Assembly: GCF_021261325.1 (NCBI RefSeq)
Contig: NZ_JAJSBI010000036.1
Coordinates: 1-64,000, forward strand
Reading direction: 5' to 3'
DNA from: Streptomyces guryensis
Lineage (GTDB): Bacteria > Actinomycetota > Actinomycetes > Streptomycetales > Streptomycetaceae
Length of the DNA: 64,000 nucleotides
The notes below the pieces were generated by a model, which did not search any database, had not been told where the DNA came from, and saw nothing but the letters and a program-made list of their open reading frames with translations. The translations under genes were made by a program, and so were the position numbers. Positions 58,034 through 64,000 of the stretch are shown here, in pieces; positions within the stretch are counted from its first letter, which is position 1, and each line of letters begins with the position of its first letter.

Positions 58034-59461
58034 TCAGCTGTCGCCCTGTCGCGAGCCCAGGGTGAGCTGGACCGTGTGGGACTTGCCGTCGCGTTCGTAG
58101 GTGATCGTGACCTGGTCGCCGGGCTTGTGCGTCCAGATCTCGCCGATCAGGGTGGGGCCGGAGTCGATGACGTGGTCGTCGAGCTTGGTGATCACGTCAC
58201 CGGGCTTGAGGCCTGCCTTGTCGGCGGGGCCGCCGGACTCGACCGCCGCGGAGCCGCTGGCGCCCTGTTCGGTGATCTTCGCGCCGCTCGAGGAGTCCTC
58301 CAGGGAGACGGAGGCGCCGATCTTCGCGTAGACCGGCTTGCCGGTCTTGATCAGCTGCTGGGCGACGTACTTGGCCTGGTTGATCGGGATGGCGAAGCCC
58401 AGGCCGATCGAGCCGGACTGGCTGGTGCCGCCGAGGCCGCCGCTGCCGGTGGACTGGATCGCGGAGTTGATGCCTATGACGTTGCCCGACGCATCGAGCA
58501 GCGGGCCGCCGGAGTTGCCCGGGTTTATCGAGGCGTCCGTCTGCAGGGCGCTCATGTACGACGCACTGCTGCTGCCGGAGCCGTCGCTGGAGGCCACCGG
58601 GCGGTCCTTGGCGCTGATGATGCCCGTCGTGACCGTGTTGGACAGGCCGAAGGGGGCGCCGATGGCGATCGTCGAGTCGCCCACGGCCACCTTGTCGGAG
58701 TCGCCCAGGGTCAGGGGCTTGAGGTCCGACGGGGCGTTCTTGAGCTTGATGACCGCCACGTCGTAGCCCTGCGCGTGGCCGACGACCTCGGCGTCGTACT
58801 TCTTGCCGTTCGGGAAGGTCGCCGTGAGCTTGCCGCCGTCGACCGCGTCCGCGACGACGTGGTTGTTGGTGACGATGTGGCCCTGGGTGTCGAAGACGAA
58901 ACCGGTGCCGGTGCCGCCCTCGCCGCTGGTGGACTCCGCCTCGATGGTGACCGTGCTGGGCAGCGCCCTGGCGGCCACGCCCGCGACCGTGCCCGCGTCG
59001 CGCTTGACGTCACCGCCGCTGGTGGAGGCGGAGACCGTCGTGGAGCCGGTGTTGTCGTCGTTGTTCTTGGCCAGCGTGTAGCCGAGGCCGCCGCCCAGAC
59101 CACCGGCGACCAGCGCGGCCACCAGGATCGCGGCCACGAGACCGCCGCGGCCGGACTTCGGCGCCGGCTGCTGCTGGTACGAGGAGCCCCAGCCCGAGCC
59201 CGCGCCGCCCGCGCCGCCGTCGGCGTACGAGGGCATGGCCGGAGGCGGCCAGGACGCGTCCGGAGCCGAGCCCGCGTGCGCCGGCTGCTGCTCCTGCGTG
59301 TGCTCCTGCGCGCCGGGGGCGCTCGGAGGTACGGGCGGAAGCGGGGCCGTCGGGTCGCTCCCCTCGGGAGCGGCGGGTGCCGAGGGATGGGGAGCGTCCA
59401 CCGGCACGGGGGGTGCGGACGGGGCCGGGGGTACCGCGGTGCCCTCGTTCTCGGTGCTCAC
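58034..59461 (-). CDS. HtrA/DegP-like membrane serine protease with PDZ domain
   Basis: A 475-residue S1C protease. Cytoplasmic Pro-rich region (residues 1-100), one membrane helix (GGLVAAILVAALVAGGLGGG), then extracytoplasmic trypsin-like domain with triad His in HIVTNNHVVADAV, Asp in GYDVAVIKLKNAP and Ser in INPGNSGGPLLDASG. C-terminal PDZ (about residues 375-465) has GGPADKAGLKPGDVITKLDD. All catalytic residues intact. GTG start. Envelope quality-control protease. Long Pro-rich cytoplasmic tail is typical of actinobacterial HtrA. Confidence 0.96.
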   Translation of the reverse strand: MSTENEGTAVPPAPSAPPVPVDAPHPSAPAAPEGSDPTAPLPPVPPSAPGAQEHTQEQQPAHAGSAPDASWPPPAMPSYADGGAGGAGSGWGSSYQQQPAPKSGRGGLVAAILVAALVAGGLGGGLGYTLAKNNDDNTGSTTVSASTSGGDVKRDAGTVAGVAARALPSTVTIEAESTSGEGGTGTGFVFDTQGHIVTNNHVVADAVDGGKLTATFPNGKKYDAEVVGHAQGYDVAVIKLKNAPSDLKPLTLGDSDKVAVGDSTIAIGAPFGLSNTVTTGIISAKDRPVASSDGSGSSSASYMSALQTDASINPGNSGGPLLDASGNVIGINSAIQSTGSGGLGGTSQSGSIGLGFAIPINQAKYVAQQLIKTGKPVYAKIGASVSLEDSSSGAKITEQGASGSAAVESGGPADKAGLKPGDVITKLDDHVIDSGPTLIGEIWTHKPGDQVTITYERDGKSHTVQLTLGSRQGDS

Positions 59462-59718
59462 AGCTTCTCTCCTCGGTCCACGGCTGTTGTTCTCGGTCGC
59501 ACTCGGTCACGCTCGTTCACGTTTCTCGACGGTCCGGCGCGATGCAGCTGTGCATGTTCTTTTGTATGCCGTCAGCTTTTCCCATGAGCCGTCAGGGCAC
59601 CATAAGCGGTGCCTGTGGGTCCGGGGCCATTCTTTATATAGGCCATGACAGGCAAAAGGGGCGCAATCTATGCTCCTCCGATCGCACGACTACCCGCCTG
59701 CGGTGGCACCATGACGCG

Positions 59719-60546
59719 GTGACCCACGCACGCCGGCACCGGATTCAAGTCGTAGCCCACCGCGGAGCCTCGGAAGAGGCCCCCGAGCACACCCTGGCCG
59801 CGTACAAGAAGGCGATCGAGGACGGTGCGGACGCCCTCGAGTGCGATGTACGCCTGACCGCGGACGGCCATCTCGTCTGCGTCCACGATCGTCGCGTCAA
59901 CCGTACGTCGAACGGGCGGGGAGCGGTCTCGGCGCTGGAGCTCGCCGACCTGGCCGCCCTGGACTTCGGTTCGCGCAAAACACGGGAGCTGTGGCGCACG
60001 CGCGACGAGGAGCCCGACTGGGAGTTCCGGCCCGAGGACCGGGAGGACACCTCCGTACTCACCCTGGAGCGGCTGCTGGAGCTGGTCGCGGACGCGGGGC
60101 GGCGGGTGGAGCTGGCGATCGAGACCAAGCACCCGACGCGGTGGGCGGGGCAGGTGGAGGAGCGGCTGCTGGTACTGCTGAAACGGTTCGGACTGGACGC
60201 CCCGGCCTCCGCCGCAGAGTCCCCGGTCCGCGTGATGAGCTTCTCGGCCCGGTCGCTGCACCGCGTGCGTGCCGCCTCGCCGACCCTGCCGACGGTCTAT
60301 CTTCTGCAGTTCGTCTCGCCCAGGCTGCGCGACGGACGGCTTCCGGCGGGTGTCCGGATCGCGGGCCCCTCGATCCGCATCGTGCGCAACCATCCCGCAT
60401 ACATCGAGCGCCTGAAGCAGGCCGGCCACCAGGTGCACGTGTGGACGGTGAACGAGCCCGAGGACGTGGATCTCTGCGTCGACCTGGGCATCGACGCCAT
60501 CATCACCAACCGCCCGCGCGCGGTGCTGCGTCAGCTCGGTCGCTGA
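59719..60546 (+). CDS. Glycerophosphodiester phosphodiesterase
   Basis: A 275-residue GDPD TIM barrel hydrolysing glycerophosphodiesters to glycerol-3-phosphate and alcohol. Catalytic VVAHRGASEEAPEHTLAAYK with paired His/Arg, ALECDVRLTADGHLVCVHD with metal ligands Glu/Asp and second His, and LAIETKHPTRW. No signal peptide, so cytosolic. GTG 59719 chosen because VAHRG lies right after; no strong ribosome site. Confidence 0.94.
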   Translation: MTHARRHRIQVVAHRGASEEAPEHTLAAYKKAIEDGADALECDVRLTADGHLVCVHDRRVNRTSNGRGAVSALELADLAALDFGSRKTRELWRTRDEEPDWEFRPEDREDTSVLTLERLLELVADAGRRVELAIETKHPTRWAGQVEERLLVLLKRFGLDAPASAAESPVRVMSFSARSLHRVRAASPTLPTVYLLQFVSPRLRDGRLPAGVRIAGPSIRIVRNHPAYIERLKQAGHQVHVWTVNEPEDVDLCVDLGIDAIITNRPRAVLRQLGR

Positions 60547-60723
60547 TCTGCGTCGGCGCGGCCACCGGGCGACGTCGCTCACCGTTCGTCACCCCGGTTC
60601 GTCACTGTTGTGCCACCGGTAAAGACCTGTGAAGAACCCTTGACCCACCCGCCACTCGGGCACCATCCTCCAGACTCGGCCACAGTCGAAATCCAGCCAC
60701 ACGGCTACAGGGAGTGCCCCGGC

Positions 60724-60796
60724 GCATTCGCTCCGTATTTGATCGTTGCGAATGCGTCGCTGAACGTGGATTGGCCGGTTTCCGGTACAGGCCAAT
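60724..60796. promoter_or_regulatory. Two inverted repeats before the ATPase gene
   Basis: CGCATTCGC (60724-60732) / GCGAATGCG (60749-60757), and ATTGGCC (60771-60777) / GGCCAAT (60790-60796). They lie in an AT-richer leader 40-115 bp upstream of the coding start and may be operators or RNA hairpins. Confidence 0.45.
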
Positions 60797-60838
60797 GGGG
60801 CATCCACACCGTGGCGTGGGGCAAAGGAGGTCTCGGGG

Positions 60839-61399
60839 GTGGCGTTGGTGGTGGCACAGGAGGTGCCCACGTCGTCGAGCATGGCCGTACCCCATGGCCC
60901 TGCGGGCGTGGGGGAGGCGAGGCACCGTATGCGCGATCACTTGCGCTCGGGCGGTGTGTCGGACGCGGTCATCGACGATGCCGTACTCATTCTGTCCGAA
61001 CTCTTGAGCAACGCGTGCAAGCACGGCCGGCCGCTGGGCGACGCCCTGGCCGGGGACGGCGACGTCCGGGCCGCATGGCGCGTGGACCTGGGCGGCCGGC
61101 TCACCGTGGAGGTGACGGACGGCGGCGGACCCACCCGCCCGGCTCCGGCCACGCCCTCGGTCACCGCGCACGGCGGCCGCGGGCTGAACATCATCACCGC
61201 GCTGGCCGACGACTGGGGTGTACGGGACGACGCCCGCGGCGAGGTCACGGTATGGGTCGTCGTGCACGAGGACGTCCACGACCCGGACGCCGGGCTGCGT
61301 CGCGACGACTTCGCTACGCGCGTCACCGCCCCGACGGTGTCGAGGATCCCTGCGATGCCGGGCCTGGACTTCGCGGACGCGTTCGACGACCTGGACTGA
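60839..61399 (+). CDS. Anti-sigma-type HATPase (RsbW-like ATP-binding protein)
   Basis: A 186-residue protein with a GHKL ATPase fold: VGEARHRMRDHLRSGGVSDA, N-box AVLILSELLSNACKHGRPLG, and G-boxes LTVEVTDGGGPTRP and AHGGRGLNIITALADDWGVR. No phosphotransfer domain, typical of the many Streptomyces RsbW/SpoIIAB-like regulators that bind sigma factors or anti-anti-sigma proteins. GTG 60839 follows GGAGG with ten-base spacing. Partner unknown; a SigB/F-type sigma pair is in the same window but 48 kb away. Confidence 0.88.
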   Translation: MALVVAQEVPTSSSMAVPHGPAGVGEARHRMRDHLRSGGVSDAVIDDAVLILSELLSNACKHGRPLGDALAGDGDVRAAWRVDLGGRLTVEVTDGGGPTRPAPATPSVTAHGGRGLNIITALADDWGVRDDARGEVTVWVVVHEDVHDPDAGLRRDDFATRVTAPTVSRIPAMPGLDFADAFDDLD

Positions 61400-61490
61400 A
61401 CACCTGGCTGTCCACAGGTCCCCGTGGCTCACGGCGTGAACGGCTAGGCTCCCGCCGTACCAGACGAGCCGTAACCGGGAGACACCCACG

Positions 61491-62480
61491 ATGGCCAAGA
61501 AGCGACCCCAGACGAAGGCCAAGCGCCCGCAGATCACGGACGGAGCCCGCGCCGGAGGCGCTAACGGGGACGTTCCGGTCGTCGGCGCGCGCGAGCCCTG
61601 CCCCTGTGGCAGTGGCCGCCGCTACAAGGCCTGTCACGGACGGGCCGCCGCGCACGCCGTGACCGAGCTGGTGCACCGTCCCTTCGAGGGACTTCCGGGC
61701 GAGTGCGACTGGGTGGCGCTGCGTGAGCTGGTGCCCGTGGCCACGGTCGAACTGCCCCTGAAGGGCGGCCTGCCCGAGGGCGTCCCGTCCCTCACGCTGG
61801 CGACGGTGCTGCCGATGGCCTGGCCGGCCCTGCGCCGCGACGACGGCTCGGTGCTGCTGGGTCTGCAGAACGACACGGCGTCCGGCGACATCAGCCGCGA
61901 CCTCGCAGACACCCTCCAGCGCGCGCTGACCGCCGAGCCCGGCACGCCGGTCGAGGGCCGGCGCGCTCCGGCCGACGGTCCTCGGCTGCAGGATCTGCTT
62001 GATTCCGAAGGCGCGTTCGAGCCAGTTGTGCACAGCGGCTTCGAGTTCTGGGTCCCTGACTCCGAGAACGCCACGCCGGAGGTGGCCGCCTCCCTGGAGC
62101 GGGCCAACGCGGCGGCCATCCCGACCGCGAAGCTCACCGGCGTGGACGCCGCCTACTGGTGCGAGACGCCGGACAAGAACCACCTGCGCTGGGTCATGCC
62201 CCACCCGGAGGAGGCGCTTCTGGACGCCCTTGCGCGGCTGCACGCGGCGGGCCGGTCGAACCTCGGTGAAGGCACCCGCCTCGTGGGTTCCTTCCGCGCT
62301 CACGGGCTCACCGTCCCGGTCTGGGACCTGCCGAGCGGGGTCGGTGCGGACGACATCGAGAAGCCGGCGGCCGAGTTCGCCGAGCGCCTCGCGGCCGCCC
62401 TCGCCTCGGACGCACCGCTGACCCCCGACGAGCGCCGCGCACGCGGCGGTCTCACCAACCGGCAGGTCACGCTCAGTTGA
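61491..62480 (+). CDS. DUF5926 family protein with SEC-C zinc motif
   Basis: A 329-residue protein. Basic N-terminus (MAKKRPQTKAKRPQ), SEC-C motif CPCGSGRRYKACHG (about residues 38-51) that binds zinc as in SecA's tail, then a domain with PFEGLPGECDWVALRELVPV and VHSGFEFWVPDSENATPEVA. A ribosome- or SecA-related role is suggested only by the SEC-C motif. Conserved in Streptomyces as DUF5926. Confidence 0.9.
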   Translation: MAKKRPQTKAKRPQITDGARAGGANGDVPVVGAREPCPCGSGRRYKACHGRAAAHAVTELVHRPFEGLPGECDWVALRELVPVATVELPLKGGLPEGVPSLTLATVLPMAWPALRRDDGSVLLGLQNDTASGDISRDLADTLQRALTAEPGTPVEGRRAPADGPRLQDLLDSEGAFEPVVHSGFEFWVPDSENATPEVAASLERANAAAIPTAKLTGVDAAYWCETPDKNHLRWVMPHPEEALLDALARLHAAGRSNLGEGTRLVGSFRAHGLTVPVWDLPSGVGADDIEKPAAEFAERLAAALASDAPLTPDERRARGGLTNRQVTLS

Positions 62481-62493
62481 CGAAGAGTGACGA

Positions 62494-62536
62494 GATGGGG
62501 TCCGGCTGACCGACCGGTCAGCCGGACCCCATCTTT
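62494..62536 (+). terminator. Intrinsic terminator of the DUF5926 gene
   Basis: Perfect 17-bp stem GATGGGGTCCGGCTGAC and complement with CGACCG loop, followed by TTT. Confidence 0.92.
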
Positions 62537-62589
62537 CGGAATCGGTGCCTCCGCTCACAAGTCCCGCTGGGAACAAGCAAATACGTGAC

Positions 62590-62690
62590 TGGAAAGCCCG
62601 GATCGAATTTGCGAACCGGGGATCTCTTGTTACCGTTCCAGTAGCCCGGTTGCTGGTGCATCCCCCGTCGCCAGCAACCGGGTCTTTTCA
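62590..62690 (+). ncRNA. Candidate structured small RNA or attenuator
   Basis: CCCGGTTGCTGG (62647-62658) pairs with CCAGCAACCGGG (62673-62684) around a loop with TGCATCCCCCGT, followed by TCTTTT. A leader from about 62590 includes CCCGGAT...CCGGGGAT. No plus-strand gene follows, so it could be a free-standing terminated transcript. Confidence 0.4.
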
Positions 62691-62735
62691 CGCCCGCGAT
62701 TTCTTCACGGGATACGGTCGCCCGTCAACTGTCCG

Positions 62736-63365
62736 TCAACTGCCGGTGGCTCTCCCGGAGTTGCTTCCGGAGCGCAGCAGCAACGGACCGCGCCCGGCCT
62801 GTCCCGCGAACTCCGCGACCGCCGTGTAGCCGTCCAGCGCGCCGCGGGTGCGCTGCCGCGGTGTCTCGCACATCCCCGGCTCGTCCTCGGCGCCCACGGC
62901 GCAGCTCAGCTGCACGGTGCGGCCACCGGGCCCCATGAGACTCAGTGCGGAGTCCAGGGCCTTGCCGGTCACATTGCGGTAGTAGGTGCGCCCCCAGGTG
63001 TCCTCGCCCTGCGTGAGCACACAGGTCTGTGCCTCGACGCCTTCGGGAGAGGTGAGTTCGGGGCCGCAGCGGACGGCTGTGTCCAGGCCGAGATCGAGGA
63101 GCAGGGGGGTGGTGGTGCCCCCGCGCGAGGCTGTTCGAGCGTGGGGGAGGGCGGGAGCGACGGAGGGCGCCTTGGCATCCTGGTGACGCGGGGAGGCACG
63201 TACGGATTCGCGCGCCGGGGCACGCACGACGGTGTGCCCCTCGTCGCCCGCCGGTCCCGCGGACGCCACGGCCAGTGGCAGCGCGACCGCGCACGCCACC
63301 ACACCCGCCATGGCGATCAGACGGAATCGGGGGTCTGGGGGGTGGCCCCCGGGATCATGCAGCAT
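62736..63365 (-). CDS. Secreted hypothetical protein
   Basis: A 209-residue precursor. Signal peptide (LIAMAGVVACAVALPLAVAS, cleavage near SAGPA), then a variable linker including LPHARTASRGG, which is encoded by an inserted palindromic repeat. A C-terminal domain has four Cys in AVRCGPEL, EAQTCVLTQGED, VQLSCAVGAEDE and GMCETP and ends in GRGPLLLRSGSNSG. Domain not recognised. ATG 63365 chosen for the earliest start; ATG 63311 would shorten the signal region. Confidence 0.75.
   Translation of the reverse strand: MLHDPGGHPPDPRFRLIAMAGVVACAVALPLAVASAGPAGDEGHTVVRAPARESVRASPRHQDAKAPSVAPALPHARTASRGGTTTPLLLDLGLDTAVRCGPELTSPEGVEAQTCVLTQGEDTWGRTYYRNVTGKALDSALSLMGPGGRTVQLSCAVGAEDEPGMCETPRQRTRGALDGYTAVAEFAGQAGRGPLLLRSGSNSGRATGS
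63115..63152. repeat. G-run palindromic repeat inside a coding region
   Basis: GCCCCCGCGCGAGGCTG then TTCGAGCGTGGGGGAGG forms a hairpin and reads in frame as the LPHARTASRGG linker of the secreted protein. Same general type as the block at 32310-32349. Confidence 0.65.
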
Positions 63366-63420
63366 GTGCGGAAGATAACGAGCACGCGCGTGCGTGCCGT
63401 CCCGCGCGCGCCGGACACCC

Positions 63421-64000
63421 CTACAACTCGGGCGCGCTCACACCCGTACGAGTGAGGGCCTCGACCGCGGCGTCCACCACGGCCTCGACGTCGGGGACCC
63501 AGGGGGAGGCGGAACCGGGCAGGGGTGCGCGCTCCCAGCGGATCTCGCCCTCGCCGGTCTCGGACGGGGGCAGGGCCACGTAGCCGCCCTCGCCGTGGAA
63601 GCGGAGGGAGCCGGGGACGAAGTCCTTGGCGTAGAGCAGCTCGCCCAACTGCTCCAAGGTGTAGGGCTTCACGAGGACCGCCCAGCGGCTGGGCGAGGCG
63701 ACGACCGGGCCGAGGCGCATGCCCATGCGGTCGAGTGCGGTGAGGGCGTGCGAGGCGGCGAGGGCCGGCATGCTCACCGCGCAGGGAGCCGTGCCGCCGG
63801 TGGCCAGGATGACGGGTGCGGCCGGCCGGTTGCTCCACCACCAGCGCACCATGCGGGCGTCGGTGGTGGCCGCGAGGAGGCCGGGGTCGAAGGGATGCGC
63901 ACCCGGCACCGTGCACTCCGCGTCCGGGCAGCCGCAGCGGGAACGCCCCTGCGGGTCCGCCGCCACACCCGGGAGTACGGGCCACTGCCATTCCGTCGCG
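63421..64000 (-). CDS. Primase/polymerase-like protein (5' end outside window)
   Basis: At least 193 residues, continuing past the right edge: the frame is open to 64000 and reads EWQWPVLPGVAADPQGRSRC before the internal GTG at 63966. The GWPVLPG...CGCPDAECTVPGAHPFDP start is the N-terminal pattern of actinobacterial bifunctional DNA primase/polymerase-annotated proteins. Later parts (VILATGGTAPCAVSMPALAA, WAVLVKPYTLEQLGELL) keep the fold, but the catalytic Asp pair is not evident, so it may be inactive. Confidence 0.8.
   Translation of the reverse strand, partial: ATEWQWPVLPGVAADPQGRSRCGCPDAECTVPGAHPFDPGLLAATTDARMVRWWWSNRPAAPVILATGGTAPCAVSMPALAASHALTALDRMGMRLGPVVASPSRWAVLVKPYTLEQLGELLYAKDFVPGSLRFHGEGGYVALPPSETGEGEIRWERAPLPGSASPWVPDVEAVVDAAVEALTRTGVSAPEL

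Noticed and set aside
1..64000. Prophage, ICE or biosynthetic gene cluster
   Set aside because: No integrase, phage structural, conjugation, PKS or NRPS genes were found; the only mobile DNA is the TnpB remnant and small repeats.

Overview
The window is very GC-rich, with almost every real codon ending in G or C, and it carries developmental sigma factors, many secreted proteins and F420/actinobacterial families. It is a core-chromosome segment of a Streptomyces species. The order upp, tadA, tRNA-Ser, two SigB/F-type sigma factors, MarR/MFS, a two-component/glycosyltransferase operon, a SigE-family sigma factor and a small NepA-like secreted protein matches my memory of the S. coelicolor SCO4041-to-SCO4002 interval read in descending order. 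That synteny is recalled, not computed.

Layout. 0-5.3 kb: the end of a carbohydrate ABC importer operon (minus strand), a CopC-CopD copper protein and a DUF985 cupin. 5.3-8.7 kb: a damaged small gene, an HhH-GPD glycosylase, a 5'-truncated HdeD-like membrane gene, short ORFs, an orphan VapB-like protein and a LytR_C protein. 8.8-11.7 kb: housekeeping genes upp, the TadA-associated protein, tadA, tRNA-Ser(CGA) and a Dabb protein. 11.8-15 kb: paired sigma factors (sigF-like, sigN-like) and small envelope proteins. 15-19.2 kb: MarR, an MFS pump fused to carboxypeptidase-regulatory-like repeats, and a YceI protein carrying the same module. 19.4-22.9 kb: a secreted protein, an F420-type PPOX enzyme with a duplicated tail, and TetR plus an MFS pump with a perfect operator. 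22.9-29.2 kb: a four-gene operon of response regulator, sensor kinase, polyprenyl-phosphate glycosyltransferase/GtrA and a GT39 membrane glycosyltransferase. 29.4-30.6 kb: amidohydrolase and ABM monooxygenase.

30.7-39 kb is the accessory, scarred part. It holds an intact DUF2797 gene and its broken paralogue, a TnpB (IS200/IS605-type) remnant between them, a MarR remnant, several small secreted proteins, minisatellites, and a large secreted propeller/Ig-like protein, and it ends at tRNA-Arg(ACG). 39-43 kb: an orphan membrane-anchored solute-binding protein translationally coupled to a large P-loop NTPase, then tRNA-Ser(GCT). 43-50 kb: an SSI-type protease inhibitor, a 1395-residue PAS/receiver scaffold protein and a divergent TetR/MFS pair. 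50-56 kb: an acyl-CoA ligase, a SigE-family sigma factor, a three-gene side-chain degradation cassette (MaoC-DUF35, MaoC, Ltp2-like aldolase) and a nepA-like gene. 56-64 kb: two primase/polymerase-like genes, tRNA-Ser(TGA), an HtrA protease, GDPD, an anti-sigma-type ATPase, a DUF5926 SEC-C protein and a secreted protein.

Working together. The clearest functional units are the sugar importer, TadA with its partner, the regulated glycosyltransferase operon (synthesis and flipping of a lipid-linked sugar, then transfer outside), the ChsH2/ChsH1/Ltp2-like operon, the TetR/MFS and MarR/MFS/YceI efflux modules, and the sigN-like and nepA-like genes, whose products are linked in S. coelicolor development. 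No prophage, CRISPR array or biosynthetic cluster was seen. Direct tail duplications at 3' gene ends and short tandem repeats are unusually frequent.
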